Assembly: GCA_963753815.1 (NCBI GenBank)
Contig: CAVWDU010000007.1
Location: forward strand, 248,001-312,000
Length of the DNA: 64,000 nucleotides
Reading direction: 5' to 3'
Origin: CAVWDU01 sp963753815
GTDB lineage: Bacteria > Pseudomonadota > Gammaproteobacteria > Pseudomonadales > Halieaceae
Shown: positions 39,073-48,090 of the stretch, one piece after another
Numbering within the stretch: the stretch's first letter is position 1
Layout: each line of letters opens with the position of its first letter
The notes under the pieces: generated by a model
Database searches by the model: none
What the model saw: the letters and a program-made list of their open reading frames with translations, nothing else
Told to the model about the DNA's origin: nothing
Program-made: the position numbers and the translations under genes

Positions 39073-39879
39073 ATGGCATACAGCACCGACAAAAACGCCG
39101 TCATCACGGGCGCAGGCTCAGGCATCGGCCGGGCCCTGGCACTGCAACTGAACCGGGAAGGCTGTCGCCTCGCGCTGTGCGACGTCGACGCCGCCGGCCT
39201 CGAGCGTACGCTATCACTGCTGACCCGGCCCGATATCGACGCCCACAGCGAGCTCGTCGACGTCGCCGACCCGCTGGCGATGGCCGCCTGGGCAGATGCC
39301 GTTGCCGACCGCTCGGGGCACGTGGACATCGTGGTGAACAATGCCGGCGTCGGCCTCGTCGGGACTGTGCGCGACAACAGCCTCAGCGACGTGGAATGGC
39401 TGATGGGTATCAATTTCTGGGGCGTGGTTCACGGCACCCGGTCGTTCCTGCCGCTGCTGGAGGCCTCACCGCAGGGCCACCTGGTCAACATCTCGTCGGT
39501 TTTCGGCCTGATCGGGGTACCTACCCAGTCGGCATACAATGCGGCCAAGTTCGCGGTGCGCGGCTACACCGAGGCACTGCGCCAGGAAATGGCCGGCACT
39601 GCGGTGCACGTCATGTGCGTGCACCCCGGGGGAATTCAGACCGATATCGCCCGCCGCAGCCGCAGCAGCGACCCCGCGTCGACAGCGGCCGACAGGGATG
39701 CCCGCTTCAAGACCCTCGCGCGGACCAGCGCGGAAACGGCAGCGGCCAGGATCATCGGCGCCATCGAACGGCGCAAGCCGCGCCTGCTGATCGGGGCGGA
39801 CGCCCGCTATCTTTCGCTGATCAGCCGACTGTTCCCGGCCAGCTATCCCCGCTTCCTGCCCGACCTGCAAGACGACTGA
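39073..39879 (+). CDS. short-chain dehydrogenase/reductase (classical SDR)
   Basis: NAD(P)-dependent oxidoreductase of 268 residues. It has the cofactor motif TGAGSGIG, NNAG, catalytic Ser (LVNISSVFGLIG) and YNAAK (Tyr-Lys pair). Asp in LCDVDAAG after strand 2 suggests NAD(H) rather than NADP(H). The substrate cannot be read from the sequence. It faces the lipid-catabolism operon tail to tail, which hints at an alcohol/ketone of that pathway but does not prove it. The ATG at 39073 is chosen by homology. Confidence 0.85.
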   Translation: MAYSTDKNAVITGAGSGIGRALALQLNREGCRLALCDVDAAGLERTLSLLTRPDIDAHSELVDVADPLAMAAWADAVADRSGHVDIVVNNAGVGLVGTVRDNSLSDVEWLMGINFWGVVHGTRSFLPLLEASPQGHLVNISSVFGLIGVPTQSAYNAAKFAVRGYTEALRQEMAGTAVHVMCVHPGGIQTDIARRSRSSDPASTAADRDARFKTLARTSAETAAARIIGAIERRKPRLLIGADARYLSLISRLFPASYPRFLPDLQDD

Positions 39880-39882
39880 GCG

Positions 39883-40326
39883 TTACTGAGAGACTGCCAG
39901 AAGCCGGGTCAGCGCCCTGCGCAGGCTTGCAGGTATCGCGACCGGGCGGTCGTCGGGGCGCGCCACGAACACGTGCACGAAGTGGCCGTGCGCAGCCGGC
40001 TTCGATTCGCCCTCACGAAAGATGCCGACGCCGTAGCGTACCGAGCTGTTGCCGAGATGATCGACCCGCAACCCGGCTTCGACGGCGTCGGGATAGGCCA
40101 GCGGTGCGTGGTAGGCGCACCCCGAATCCACCACGTAACCGACGATCGCGCCACTGCTGATGTCCAGCCCGCCTTCCTCGATCAGGAAGCGGTTGACCGC
40201 CGAATCGAACCAGGAATAGTAGACCACGTTATTGACGTGACCGTAGATATCATTGTCGGCCCAGCGGGTCCCGATGGGGTAGAACCAGCGGTAGTCTGCG
40301 CGCTCAGGAATCGCAGCCCGGCTCAC
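39883..40326 (-). CDS. acyl-CoA thioesterase (4HBT hotdog fold)
   Basis: 147 residues with the hotdog-thioesterase motif TRWADNDIYGHVNNVVYYSWFDSA, whose Asp (in WADNDIYGH) corresponds to the catalytic Asp of 4-hydroxybenzoyl-CoA thioesterases. It probably hydrolyses acyl-CoA esters to free CoA. Most 3' gene of the operon, 57 bp after the alcohol dehydrogenase. Confidence 0.85.
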   Translation of the reverse strand: MSRAAIPERADYRWFYPIGTRWADNDIYGHVNNVVYYSWFDSAVNRFLIEEGGLDISSGAIVGYVVDSGCAYHAPLAYPDAVEAGLRVDHLGNSSVRYGVGIFREGESKPAAHGHFVHVFVARPDDRPVAIPASLRRALTRLLAVSQ

Positions 40327-40383
40327 GGGCTTCCGGGCCCCGGGGCCGCACAGCGGGGTGCAAGGGTACCGCGCACGGGCCGA

Positions 40384-41550
40384 TCAGGCCGCGCGGCCGT
40401 ACGCCGACCGGTAGATGGCCAGGGCGTCGTCATAACTGACCTCCCGTGGATTGTTGACCAGCAGGCGCTGCTGCAGCATCGCGTCCTCGGCCAGCCGTTC
40501 CAGCGAGGCCTCGGCGACCCCGGCCTCGGCGAGGGTGGCGGGCAGCCCGACATCGGCGATGATGCCGACGAGGTCGTCTGCCAGTCGCCTGCCAAGCGCC
40601 TCCGGGCTGCCGGATAACGGCTCAACCGCGACCAGCGGGGCCAGTTCTGCGTACAGCTCGTTGGCATGAGGCGCATTGAATGCCAGCACCGAGGGCAGTA
40701 CCAGCGAGTTACTCAGGCCGTGAGGGATGTGGTAGTGCCCACCCAGCGGATACGCCAGCGCATGCACGGCAGCGACCGGCGCGTTGGCGAAAGCCTGTCC
40801 GGCCAGACAGGCCCCCAGCAACATGTTCTCTCTCGCGGTGAGGTCATCGCCCCGCTGCACCGCCGGGCGGATATTGGCAGCCAGCAGGCGCAGCGCCTCC
40901 CGGGCCAGGTGATCGGATACGGGGTTCTTGCGGTGCCGGGAGGTATACGCCTCGATGGCGTGCACCATCGCATCGACCCCGGTCATTGCCGTGACCCGCG
41001 GCGGCAGTCCCAGCGTCAGCCCGGCGTCCAGCACCGCCACGTCCGGCAGCAGCACGGGCGACGAGATGCCGGCCTTGGTGGTTTCGCCGGTGGTGATCAC
41101 CGCGACCGGCGTGACTTCCGAACCGGTACCGGCGGTGGTCGGCACCAGGATGAGGGGCAGCCGCCCGCCCTGGACCAGGCCCACACCGTACAGCTCGGTG
41201 AGGCCCTGAGTCCCACCCAGCAGTACCGCAACCACCTTGGCGACGTCCATGGAGCTGCCGCCGCCGATTGCGATGACGCCGTCCGCACCACCGGAGCGCG
41301 CCTGCTCCGCCGCCTGCAACACCACGGCCTCGGGCGGGTCCTCGCGCACCTGGTCGTACACCAGCGACTGCAGTCCGGCGGCCGCCAGGGCGTCCACGGC
41401 GGGCTGCACCAGGCCGATAGCCGTGAGGCCGGGGTCGGTCACCAGCAGCGGCCGCGAGATACCCAGCCTCGCGCACTCCCCCGCCAGTTCCAGCACGCTG
41501 TCGCGGCCACTGACGATCCGCCCGACGGTATTGAATTCGAAACTCTGCAA
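40384..41550 (-). CDS. iron-containing alcohol dehydrogenase
   Basis: 388 residues of the Fe-ADH (group III) family. The NAD-binding motif is AIGGGSSMDVAKVVA, followed by STPTTAGTGSEVTPVAVI-type residues (VPTTAGTGSEVTPV), DAGLTLGLPP and metal-site histidines in HALAYPLGGHYHIPHG. Such enzymes oxidise or reduce short to medium alcohols and aldehydes. Operon context suggests handling an alcohol or aldehyde intermediate of the hydrophobic substrate. Confidence 0.9.
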   Translation of the reverse strand: MQSFEFNTVGRIVSGRDSVLELAGECARLGISRPLLVTDPGLTAIGLVQPAVDALAAAGLQSLVYDQVREDPPEAVVLQAAEQARSGGADGVIAIGGGSSMDVAKVVAVLLGGTQGLTELYGVGLVQGGRLPLILVPTTAGTGSEVTPVAVITTGETTKAGISSPVLLPDVAVLDAGLTLGLPPRVTAMTGVDAMVHAIEAYTSRHRKNPVSDHLAREALRLLAANIRPAVQRGDDLTARENMLLGACLAGQAFANAPVAAVHALAYPLGGHYHIPHGLSNSLVLPSVLAFNAPHANELYAELAPLVAVEPLSGSPEALGRRLADDLVGIIADVGLPATLAEAGVAEASLERLAEDAMLQQRLLVNNPREVSYDDALAIYRSAYGRAA

Positions 41551-41575
41551 CGGAAGCCCCCCTGAACCGGCGCGG

Positions 41576-42562
41576 CTAGTCGCCGTCCACGGTGAGAATG
41601 ACCTTGCCGCGCGCGCGCCGCTCGATCATGCAGGCGTAAGCCTGCTCATACTGCTCCAATGAAAAAGTATCCGTCACCGCCGGGCGCAGCTTGCCCTCTT
41701 CGAACAGCGCCCACAGCTCGTCGATGTTCCTGCGATTGGTTTCCGGCTCCTCCATGGTGAAGCGCCCCCAGAACACGCCGACCAGCGAGCAGCCTTTCAG
41801 CAGCGTCAGGTTGAGGGGGATGCGCGGAATCGGCCCGCTGGCAAACCCGATGACGAGGTAGCGGCCGTTCCAGCCCATGCCGCGAATCGCAGGTTCGGCG
41901 TAGTCGCCGCCGACCGGGTCATAGACCACGTCGACGCCCTTGCCCCCGGTCAGTTCCTTGATGGCGTCCTTGAGCGATACCTCGCTGTAATTGATGACCT
42001 CGTCCGCGCCCAGCTCGCGGCAGAGGGCGAGCTTTTCGTCGGAACTGGCGGCGGCGATGACCCGCGCACCCATCAGCTTGCCCAGCTCAACGGCCGTGGT
42101 GCCAACGCCGCCCGCCGCCCCCAGTACCAGCAGGGTTTCACCGGCTTTGAGCGCGGCCCGCTGCTTCAGGGCGTAGTAAGACGTGAAGTAGGTGATGCTG
42201 ATGCCGGCAGCCTGCTTGAAATCCAGCGTCGACGGCATCGGGAATACGGCCGCCTGGTTTACCGCGACGCGCTCGCAGAAGGCGCCGGTGGAGCCCATGG
42301 ACAGCACCCGGTCACCGACCTTGTAGGCGGTAACCGCATCGCCCACCGCGCTGACGACGCCGGAGTATTCACCGCCGGGAATAAAGGGCAACTCCGGCTG
42401 GATCTGGTACTTGCCCTGGATTATCAGGACATCCGGGAAGTTGAGTCCCGCCGCCTTGACGTCTATCAACACGTCCTCCGGGCCGAGTTCCGGCTCGGGC
42501 CAGTCATCCTGGAGTTTCAGTTTGTCGGGCATCCCGAGTTCGCTGCAAACCACCGCTTTCAT
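41576..42562 (-). CDS. NADPH:quinone oxidoreductase-like MDR protein
   Basis: 328 residues, zinc-free medium-chain reductase: MKAVVCSELGMPDKL, GLNFPDVLIIQGKYQ (typical QOR), VLGAAGGVGTTAVELGKLMG (NADP-binding) and ASSDEKLALCRELGAD. The final residues, RRARGKVILTVDGD, match the usual C-terminus. ATG at 42562 by homology. It may reduce an enone or quinone, or an enoyl-CoA, in the pathway; substrate unknown. Confidence 0.88.
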   Translation of the reverse strand: MKAVVCSELGMPDKLKLQDDWPEPELGPEDVLIDVKAAGLNFPDVLIIQGKYQIQPELPFIPGGEYSGVVSAVGDAVTAYKVGDRVLSMGSTGAFCERVAVNQAAVFPMPSTLDFKQAAGISITYFTSYYALKQRAALKAGETLLVLGAAGGVGTTAVELGKLMGARVIAAASSDEKLALCRELGADEVINYSEVSLKDAIKELTGGKGVDVVYDPVGGDYAEPAIRGMGWNGRYLVIGFASGPIPRIPLNLTLLKGCSLVGVFWGRFTMEEPETNRRNIDELWALFEEGKLRPAVTDTFSLEQYEQAYACMIERRARGKVILTVDGD

Positions 42563-42691
42563 CGCACACTCCTCACTTTGATGGTAACGGGTATCGAACC
42601 CCGCCGGCCCGGTCGAGACGCCGCAGCCCGGGGCGGTCAAGCCCGCCGGCGCCGCGCGTCGTACCTGACGACCATGATACTGCCAATCGGC

Positions 42692-43870
42692 TCATACGAC
42701 CTCGAACAGCCCGGCGGCACCCATACCGCCACCCACGCACATGGTGATCACCACGTACTTGACGCCGCGCCGACGGCCCTCGATCAGGGCATGCCCAACC
42801 ATCCGCGAACCGCTCATTCCGTAGGGGTGGCCGACCGAGATGGCGCCGCCGCTGACATTGAGCCGGTCGTTGTCGATGCCGAGCTTGTCGCGACAGTAGA
42901 TGACCTGCACCGCGAAGGCCTCGTTCAGCTCCCACAGCCCGATGTCATCCACGGAAAGGCCGTGCTGTTTAAGCAACTTGGGTACCGCGAAGACAGGCCC
43001 GATGCCCATTTCGTCCGGTTCGCAACCGGCGACCGCGATGCCGCGATAGATACCCAGCGGTTCGAGACCCTCCCGCTCGGCGACCTGCGCATCCATCAGC
43101 AACTGGGCGGAGGACCCGTCGGACAGCTGGGAAGCATTACCGGCGGTAATGGTGCCCCCCTCGATGACCGTCTTCAGCCCGGCCAATCCCTCGGCGGTGG
43201 TCGCCCGCAACCCTTCATCGGCCGCGACGGTGGCCTCGGTCTCCGACTGCTCCCCCGTCTCCTTGTTCCAGACGATGCGCTTGCAGGTGACCGGCACCAG
43301 CTCGTCGGCGTAACGGCCCTCCTCGTAGGCAGCCGCGGTACGTTCCTGCGACTGCAGGCCGTATTCATCCATCTGTTCCCGGGAAATGTCGTAGCGCTTG
43401 GCCACGACTTCCGCCGTCTGCAACATGGGCATGTGTATATCGGGACAGATCTCCAGCAATTCCTCGTCCGCCGCGCGATGCAGGTTCATGTGTTCGTTCT
43501 GCACCAGGGAAATCGATTCCAGGCCACCGCCGACAACACACTCCATGCCGTCGGCAATGATCTGCTTGGCCGCTGTCGCCACCGCCATCAGGCCGGACGA
43601 ACACTGGCGGTCGATACTCATACCCGCGACCGTCACCGGCAGACCGGCGCGCATCGCCACCTGGCGGGCGATATTGCCCCCCGTGGCGCCCTGCTGCAGG
43701 GCGCAACCCATGATGACGTCATCGACCCGCGCGGGATCGACACCGGCGCGCGACACCACTTCACGCACCGAGGCGGCTCCCAGGGAAGCCCCCCCGAGAT
43801 TGTTGAATCCACCCCGGTAGGCCTTGCCGATCGGGGTGCGCGCGGTGGCGACGATAACTGCTTCTTTCAT
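42692..43870 (-). CDS. acetyl-CoA C-acyltransferase (thiolase)
   Basis: 392 residues of the degradative thiolase family, the last beta-oxidation step. Nucleophilic Cys90 lies in SIDRQCSSG, the histidine in GGAISVGHPYGMSG and the second cysteine in CVGGGMGAAG. NEAFAVQ is also conserved. It lies downstream of the SDR and MaoC genes in the order hydratase, dehydrogenase, thiolase expected for a cleavage cycle. Confidence 0.93.
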   Translation of the reverse strand: MKEAVIVATARTPIGKAYRGGFNNLGGASLGAASVREVVSRAGVDPARVDDVIMGCALQQGATGGNIARQVAMRAGLPVTVAGMSIDRQCSSGLMAVATAAKQIIADGMECVVGGGLESISLVQNEHMNLHRAADEELLEICPDIHMPMLQTAEVVAKRYDISREQMDEYGLQSQERTAAAYEEGRYADELVPVTCKRIVWNKETGEQSETEATVAADEGLRATTAEGLAGLKTVIEGGTITAGNASQLSDGSSAQLLMDAQVAEREGLEPLGIYRGIAVAGCEPDEMGIGPVFAVPKLLKQHGLSVDDIGLWELNEAFAVQVIYCRDKLGIDNDRLNVSGGAISVGHPYGMSGSRMVGHALIEGRRRGVKYVVITMCVGGGMGAAGLFEVV

Positions 43871-43924
43871 ATGCTTGCTCCAGGTTCAGGACGCGGCGGC
43901 CAGAACGGCCGGCGGCAAAGGCAC

Positions 43925-44845
43925 TCAGTCCAGCGAGATACCCAGCCCGTCGGCGGCCTTGGCAGTGAATTTGATGGTTTGCTCAAAACCCGCCTGGGGG
44001 ACTTTCTCGCCCTCCGTCGCGGTAATCTCGGCCCAGTGGGCGGCGAGGCCCTCGGGCGTCTGCTCTTCCGGCGGCAACCACGCGCCGTCGGTTTCGACGA
44101 TCTTGGCCACGGCGTAGGCACCGGCGCCGGCACAGAGAATGGTGCGGTTGGGCGCATCCTCGCTGACCAGGTAGAGCACCGCCGGGGTCACGGTTTCGGG
44201 ACTGAGCAGATCGAATGCCTTTTCCGGGATGAGTCCCTCGGTCATGCGCGTACCCGCCGTCGGCGCCAGGGCATTGACCCGGATGTCATACTTTGCACCC
44301 TCCTGCACCAGCGTGTTCATGAGACCGATGACGCCCAGTTTGGCGGCGCCGTAGTTGGTCTGCCCGAAATTGCCGTAGAGTCCACTGGAGGACGTCGTGA
44401 CCACGATGCGGCCGTAGGCCTGCTCCCGCATGATGTCCCAGCAGGCCTTGGTGCAGTTCACCGTGCCCATCAGGTGCACGTCGAGAACCAGCTTGAAATC
44501 ATCGAGGGTGCCCTTGGCGAAGCTCTTGTCGCGCAGGATGCCGGCATTGTTCACCAGGATATCGACCCGGCCCCAGCGATCCACGGCTGCCTGCACCATC
44601 GCTTCCACCTCGTCGTAGTGAGCGACGTTGGCGCCATTGGCCAGCGCCTCGCCACCGGCGGCCTCGATCTCGGCGACCACCGAGCGGGCAGCGTCACTGG
44701 AGCCGCCCGTACCGTCTTTCGCTCCGCCGAGGTCGTTGATGACCACCTTCGCGCCGCGTTTGGCAAGCTCTATGGCGTGGCTGCGACCCAGACCCTGGCC
44801 CGCGCCGGTCACGATCGCCACCTTGCCGTCGTATCGGATGCTCAT
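43925..44845 (-). CDS. SDR of the MFE-2 / HSD17B4 type (3-hydroxyacyl-CoA dehydrogenase-like)
   Basis: About 306 residues. GKVAIVTGAGQGLGRSHA is followed by KVVINDLGGAKDGTGGSSDAA, a long acidic insertion seen in the dehydrogenase part of peroxisomal multifunctional enzyme 2. NNAG, SSSGLYGNFGQTNYGAAK (Ser-Tyr-Lys) and a C-terminal helical extension complete it. These enzymes oxidise (3R)-hydroxyacyl-CoA, matching the MaoC hydratase next door. The ATG at 44845 is favoured (AGGAG nine bases upstream); another lies three codons earlier. Confidence 0.85.
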   Translation of the reverse strand: MSIRYDGKVAIVTGAGQGLGRSHAIELAKRGAKVVINDLGGAKDGTGGSSDAARSVVAEIEAAGGEALANGANVAHYDEVEAMVQAAVDRWGRVDILVNNAGILRDKSFAKGTLDDFKLVLDVHLMGTVNCTKACWDIMREQAYGRIVVTTSSSGLYGNFGQTNYGAAKLGVIGLMNTLVQEGAKYDIRVNALAPTAGTRMTEGLIPEKAFDLLSPETVTPAVLYLVSEDAPNRTILCAGAGAYAVAKIVETDGAWLPPEEQTPEGLAAHWAEITATEGEKVPQAGFEQTIKFTAKAADGLGISLD

Positions 44846-44919
44846 TCTCTCCATCTCCTGTTGCCAATTCGTTGCGATAACTAATTCAAACGCAAGCCTG
44901 CCTCACTCGGCAAAGACTG

Positions 44920-45384
44920 CTAGCCGGTGATCAGCATGGACAGCCACTCGGCGACCAGCGCCGGGGTTTCCTCGCCCTCGATTTCTACGGATATCGACTG
45001 CCTGACCAGGAACCGGCCGCCGTCCTTGGGCTCCACCCCGGCGATCTCGATGTGGGCGCGCACGCGCTTGCCGGCGCGGACCGGGGCCAGGAAACGCACC
45101 TTGTCGAAGCCGTAATTGAGTCCCATCACCGTGTTTTCGGGAAACACACCGCGCCCTTCCACCATGCGCGACAGTAGCGACAGCGTGAGGAAGCCGTGCG
45201 CAATGGTGCCGCCAAACGGCGTCTGGGCCGCTTTTTCCAGATCGACATGGATGAACTGGTGGTCTTCGGTGCAGTCGGCAAAGGTATTGATCCGCTGCTG
45301 GTCGACCTCGATCCAGTCGCTGGGGTCGAGACGCCTGCCCACTGCATTGACCATCTCCTCGGCGGGAACGATCTCTAATGACAT
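44920..45384 (-). CDS. MaoC-like (R)-enoyl-CoA hydratase
   Basis: 154 residues, hotdog fold. The hydratase-2 motif is visible as TEDHQFIHVDLEKA with the catalytic Asp/His, then TPFGGTIAHGFLTLSLLSRM. It hydrates trans-2-enoyl-CoA to the (3R)-hydroxyacyl-CoA that the adjacent MFE-2-like SDR would oxidise; that pairing is inferred from context. Confidence 0.9.
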   Translation of the reverse strand: MSLEIVPAEEMVNAVGRRLDPSDWIEVDQQRINTFADCTEDHQFIHVDLEKAAQTPFGGTIAHGFLTLSLLSRMVEGRGVFPENTVMGLNYGFDKVRFLAPVRAGKRVRAHIEIAGVEPKDGGRFLVRQSISVEIEGEETPALVAEWLSMLITG

Positions 45385-45441
45385 GGTGAATCTCCTGTCG
45401 TGTTCGGGCCGCCCGTGCTCGGGAGCCCCTCGTTGTACCCG

Positions 45442-45496
45442 GGCACGGCGCCCGCTGGCACGGCGCCCGCTAGCAGGCGCCCTAGCACGGCGCCCT
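45442..45496. repeat. 15-bp tandem repeat GGCACGGCGCCCGCT, degenerate tail
   Basis: Two exact units (45442-45456, 45457-45471) and two decayed ones (45472-45483, 45484-45496) in the 173-bp gap before the MaoC gene. Low-complexity expansion; no other function visible. Confidence 0.6.
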
Positions 45497-45557
45497 GTTC
45501 CGTGCTCACCCTCAACCCCTATCCCAATGCGATAACCAGCGAGCTGTCCGGGCGCTG

Positions 45558-46808
45558 TCAGCCGTCCCGGAAGGTGGCGTTGACGTTGCCCTGCGCGGCG
45601 TACTGGCGCAGCTCGTTGCGACCGACCACCATCCGGTGAACCTCATCGGGGCCGTCCGCCAGGCGCAGCGTGCGTTGCGCCATGTACATGTGGGCAAGCG
45701 GCGTATCCTGTGAAACGCCCAGCGCGCCGAACATCTGGATCGCCTCGTCGACGATGCGGATCGACACGTTCGGCACCTTGGTCTTGATCATCGAAATCCA
45801 CACCCGCGCCTCTTTCGGGTCGACGTTGTCCATCATCCAGGCAGTCTTCAGCGTCAGCAGGCGCGCCTGCTCGATGTCCATGCGGGCATTGGCGATGATG
45901 TCCACATTGCCGCCGAGACGCGCCAGCGGTTTGCCGAATGCAGTGCGCGAAACCGCGCGCTGGCACAGCAGTTCCAGGGCTTTTTCAGCGGCGCCGATGG
46001 CGCGCATGCAGTGGTGAATGCGGCCGGGGCCGAGCCGCCCCTGGGAAATCTCGAAACCCCTGCCCGGCCCGAGAATGATGTTGTCTTTCGGTACCCGGAC
46101 GTTGTCGAAGCGCTGGTGCATATGGCCATGGGGCGCATCGTCCATGGAAAACACGTGCATGGGGCGGATGTTCTCGAAACCCGGAGCATCCGTGGGCACC
46201 AGTATCTGCGACTGCTGCAGGTGCTTGGGCGCGTCGGGGTCGGTTTTCACCATGACGATCATGATCTTGCAGCGCGGATCACCGGCGCCGGAAACATAGT
46301 GCTTCTCGCCGTTGATCACCCACTCGTCGCCGTCGAGTTCGGCGCGGGTAGAGATGTTGGTCGCATCCGAGGACGCCACACCGGGCTCGGTCATGGCATA
46401 GGCGGAGCGGATTTCCCCGTTCAGCAGGGGCTGCAACCACCGCGCTTTCTGGGCCTCGCTGCCATACTTGTGCAACACCTCCATGTTGCCGGTGTCGGGC
46501 GCACTGCAGTTGAAGACTTCGGCGGCGATAGCCGATTTCCCCATCTCCTCGGCGAGGTAGGCGTATTCGACGGTGTTGAGGCCCGAGCCCCCCTCACCGT
46601 CGGTGAGAAAAAAGTTCCACAACCCGCGGGACCGGGCCTTATCCTTGAGTCCCGACATGATGTCCGTCTGGCGGTCGGTGAATTGCCAGCGGTCACCGCT
46701 CGCCACCTCCGCGAGATACTCTTCCTCCAGCGGAATGACTTCGTCGATGATGAACCGCCTGACCTCGGCCAGGATGGGCTCGATTTTTGCGCTTATTCCT
46801 AAATCCAT
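45558..46808 (-). CDS. acyl-CoA dehydrogenase (ACAD10/11-like)
   Basis: FAD-dependent alpha,beta-desaturation of an acyl-CoA. The 416 residues include the FAD/substrate blocks AYAMTEPGVASSDATNIST and KHYVSGAGDPRCKIM, RTAFGKPLARLGG, and the C-terminal RLADGPDEVHRMVVGRNEL characteristic of ACAD10/11-type enzymes. In that segment Asp (GPDE) replaces the usual Glu-Gly. First of three unlike dehydrogenases in the operon. Confidence 0.9.
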   Translation of the reverse strand: MDLGISAKIEPILAEVRRFIIDEVIPLEEEYLAEVASGDRWQFTDRQTDIMSGLKDKARSRGLWNFFLTDGEGGSGLNTVEYAYLAEEMGKSAIAAEVFNCSAPDTGNMEVLHKYGSEAQKARWLQPLLNGEIRSAYAMTEPGVASSDATNISTRAELDGDEWVINGEKHYVSGAGDPRCKIMIVMVKTDPDAPKHLQQSQILVPTDAPGFENIRPMHVFSMDDAPHGHMHQRFDNVRVPKDNIILGPGRGFEISQGRLGPGRIHHCMRAIGAAEKALELLCQRAVSRTAFGKPLARLGGNVDIIANARMDIEQARLLTLKTAWMMDNVDPKEARVWISMIKTKVPNVSIRIVDEAIQMFGALGVSQDTPLAHMYMAQRTLRLADGPDEVHRMVVGRNELRQYAAQGNVNATFRDG

Positions 46809-46925
46809 TGATTCTCTCCGCTGCTGGGAAACGTGGGGGGCTCAGGCGGCGTCGCCGGATGGGCGGGCAGCCTCGCCGCCAGCGAGGGCAGGCGACGTGT
46901 GACCGGGGCTTCGGGCCGGCAATCG

Positions 46926-48065
46926 TTAATAACCGCTGAGCCTCGCGAAGCGGTCCAGATGGTAGTTATAGCCGCCAAAGCAGTGTTGGACAACCCGGGC
47001 GCGCTTGATGAAGAAGCCGATCTCGTGCTCGTCGGTCATGCCGATGCCGCCGTGCATCTGAATGGCCTCGTTGGTAGCCCTTTCGGCAATCTCGCACAGC
47101 TTGGCCTTGGCCGCGCTGGCCAGCGCCGGGAGTCCATCGTCGCCGGCGTCGATCGCCATCAGCGACTTGAGGACGATAGAGCGCCCCAGCTCGAGCTCGG
47201 CAAACAGCTCGGCTGCCCGGTGTTGCAGGCCCTGGAACGAACCGATCGGGCGCCCGAACTGCTGGCGCTCCTTGAGGTAGGCGACGCTGCGCTCGAAGGC
47301 CTCGCTCGCAATCCCGAGCAGCTCGGCAGACTGGCCGATAACAATGATATCCAGCGCCCGTTCGAGCCCCGCCCAGGCCTGGCCATCCTCACCGAGGCGC
47401 CGCGATGCCGGCACCCGGACGCCCTCCAGCACCAGCGCCCCGGCGCTGCGCGAGTCCACCATGCTGCGCCGCTCGACCTGAAGTCCCGGCGCGCCGGCGG
47501 GCACCACGAAAGCACTGAGGCCGTCAGTACTGCCAGGGGCACAGCCACTGCGCGCAACCACGATGAAGGCGTCGGCGCTCGCCGCGTCCTGGACCAGCAG
47601 CTTGGATCCGCTGAGTACATAATCGTCGCCATCGCGTTCGGCGGACAGGGCGATGCGCTCCGGCGCGTGATGGGCGCCCTCCTGCACCGCCAGCGAGAAC
47701 AGCTGCTCACCGCCGGCGATCGGTGCCAGCAGCTCTGCCTGTTGCGATTCGCTGGCAAGCTCTGCGATGACCGTGGCGGCGGCGAGCACCGTCGCCTGCA
47801 GGGGCGTGGCGGAAAGATTGCGTCCCGCCTGCTCCAGCACCAGCCCCAGCCCCGTATAGCCGTAACCCAGCCCCCCGAAGGCCTCGGGAATGGCGATTCC
47901 CGCCCAGCCCATGTCGACCATTTCGCGCCAGACTTCCGGGTCGAAGCCGGTACTGTCGCCCCGGTCGCGCAGATCGCGCAGGTGGGTCACCGTCGCGCGC
48001 CCGGCCAGGAAGCCCGCCGCCGCGTCCTTCAGCATCTGCTGCTCTTCGTTCAGTACCAATGCCAT
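46926..48065 (-). CDS. acyl-CoA dehydrogenase, FadE-type subunit
   Basis: 379 residues with the acyl-CoA dehydrogenase fold. It starts LNEEQQMLKDAAAGFLAGRA and ends near MHGGIGMTDEHEIGFFIKRARVVQHCFG. The N-domain FGGLGYGYTGLGLVLEQAGR matches short FadE-type proteins that pair with a second subunit. The middle (SGSKLLVQDAASADAFIVVAR) is short, and the usual catalytic Glu near EGTSEI is absent. It lies 25 bp after the third dehydrogenase, consistent with a heterotetramer as known for steroid side-chain dehydrogenases; that pairing is inference. Confidence 0.87.
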   Translation of the reverse strand: MALVLNEEQQMLKDAAAGFLAGRATVTHLRDLRDRGDSTGFDPEVWREMVDMGWAGIAIPEAFGGLGYGYTGLGLVLEQAGRNLSATPLQATVLAAATVIAELASESQQAELLAPIAGGEQLFSLAVQEGAHHAPERIALSAERDGDDYVLSGSKLLVQDAASADAFIVVARSGCAPGSTDGLSAFVVPAGAPGLQVERRSMVDSRSAGALVLEGVRVPASRRLGEDGQAWAGLERALDIIVIGQSAELLGIASEAFERSVAYLKERQQFGRPIGSFQGLQHRAAELFAELELGRSIVLKSLMAIDAGDDGLPALASAAKAKLCEIAERATNEAIQMHGGIGMTDEHEIGFFIKRARVVQHCFGGYNYHLDRFARLSGY

Positions 48066-48090
48066 AGTGTGGCTCCGCTCGATCTCTGTA

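Noticed and set aside
42578..44884. 768-codon frame antisense to the thiolase and SDR genes
   Set aside because: Both genes on the - strand have complete catalytic motifs; the antisense product is His/Asp/Arg-rich without domains.
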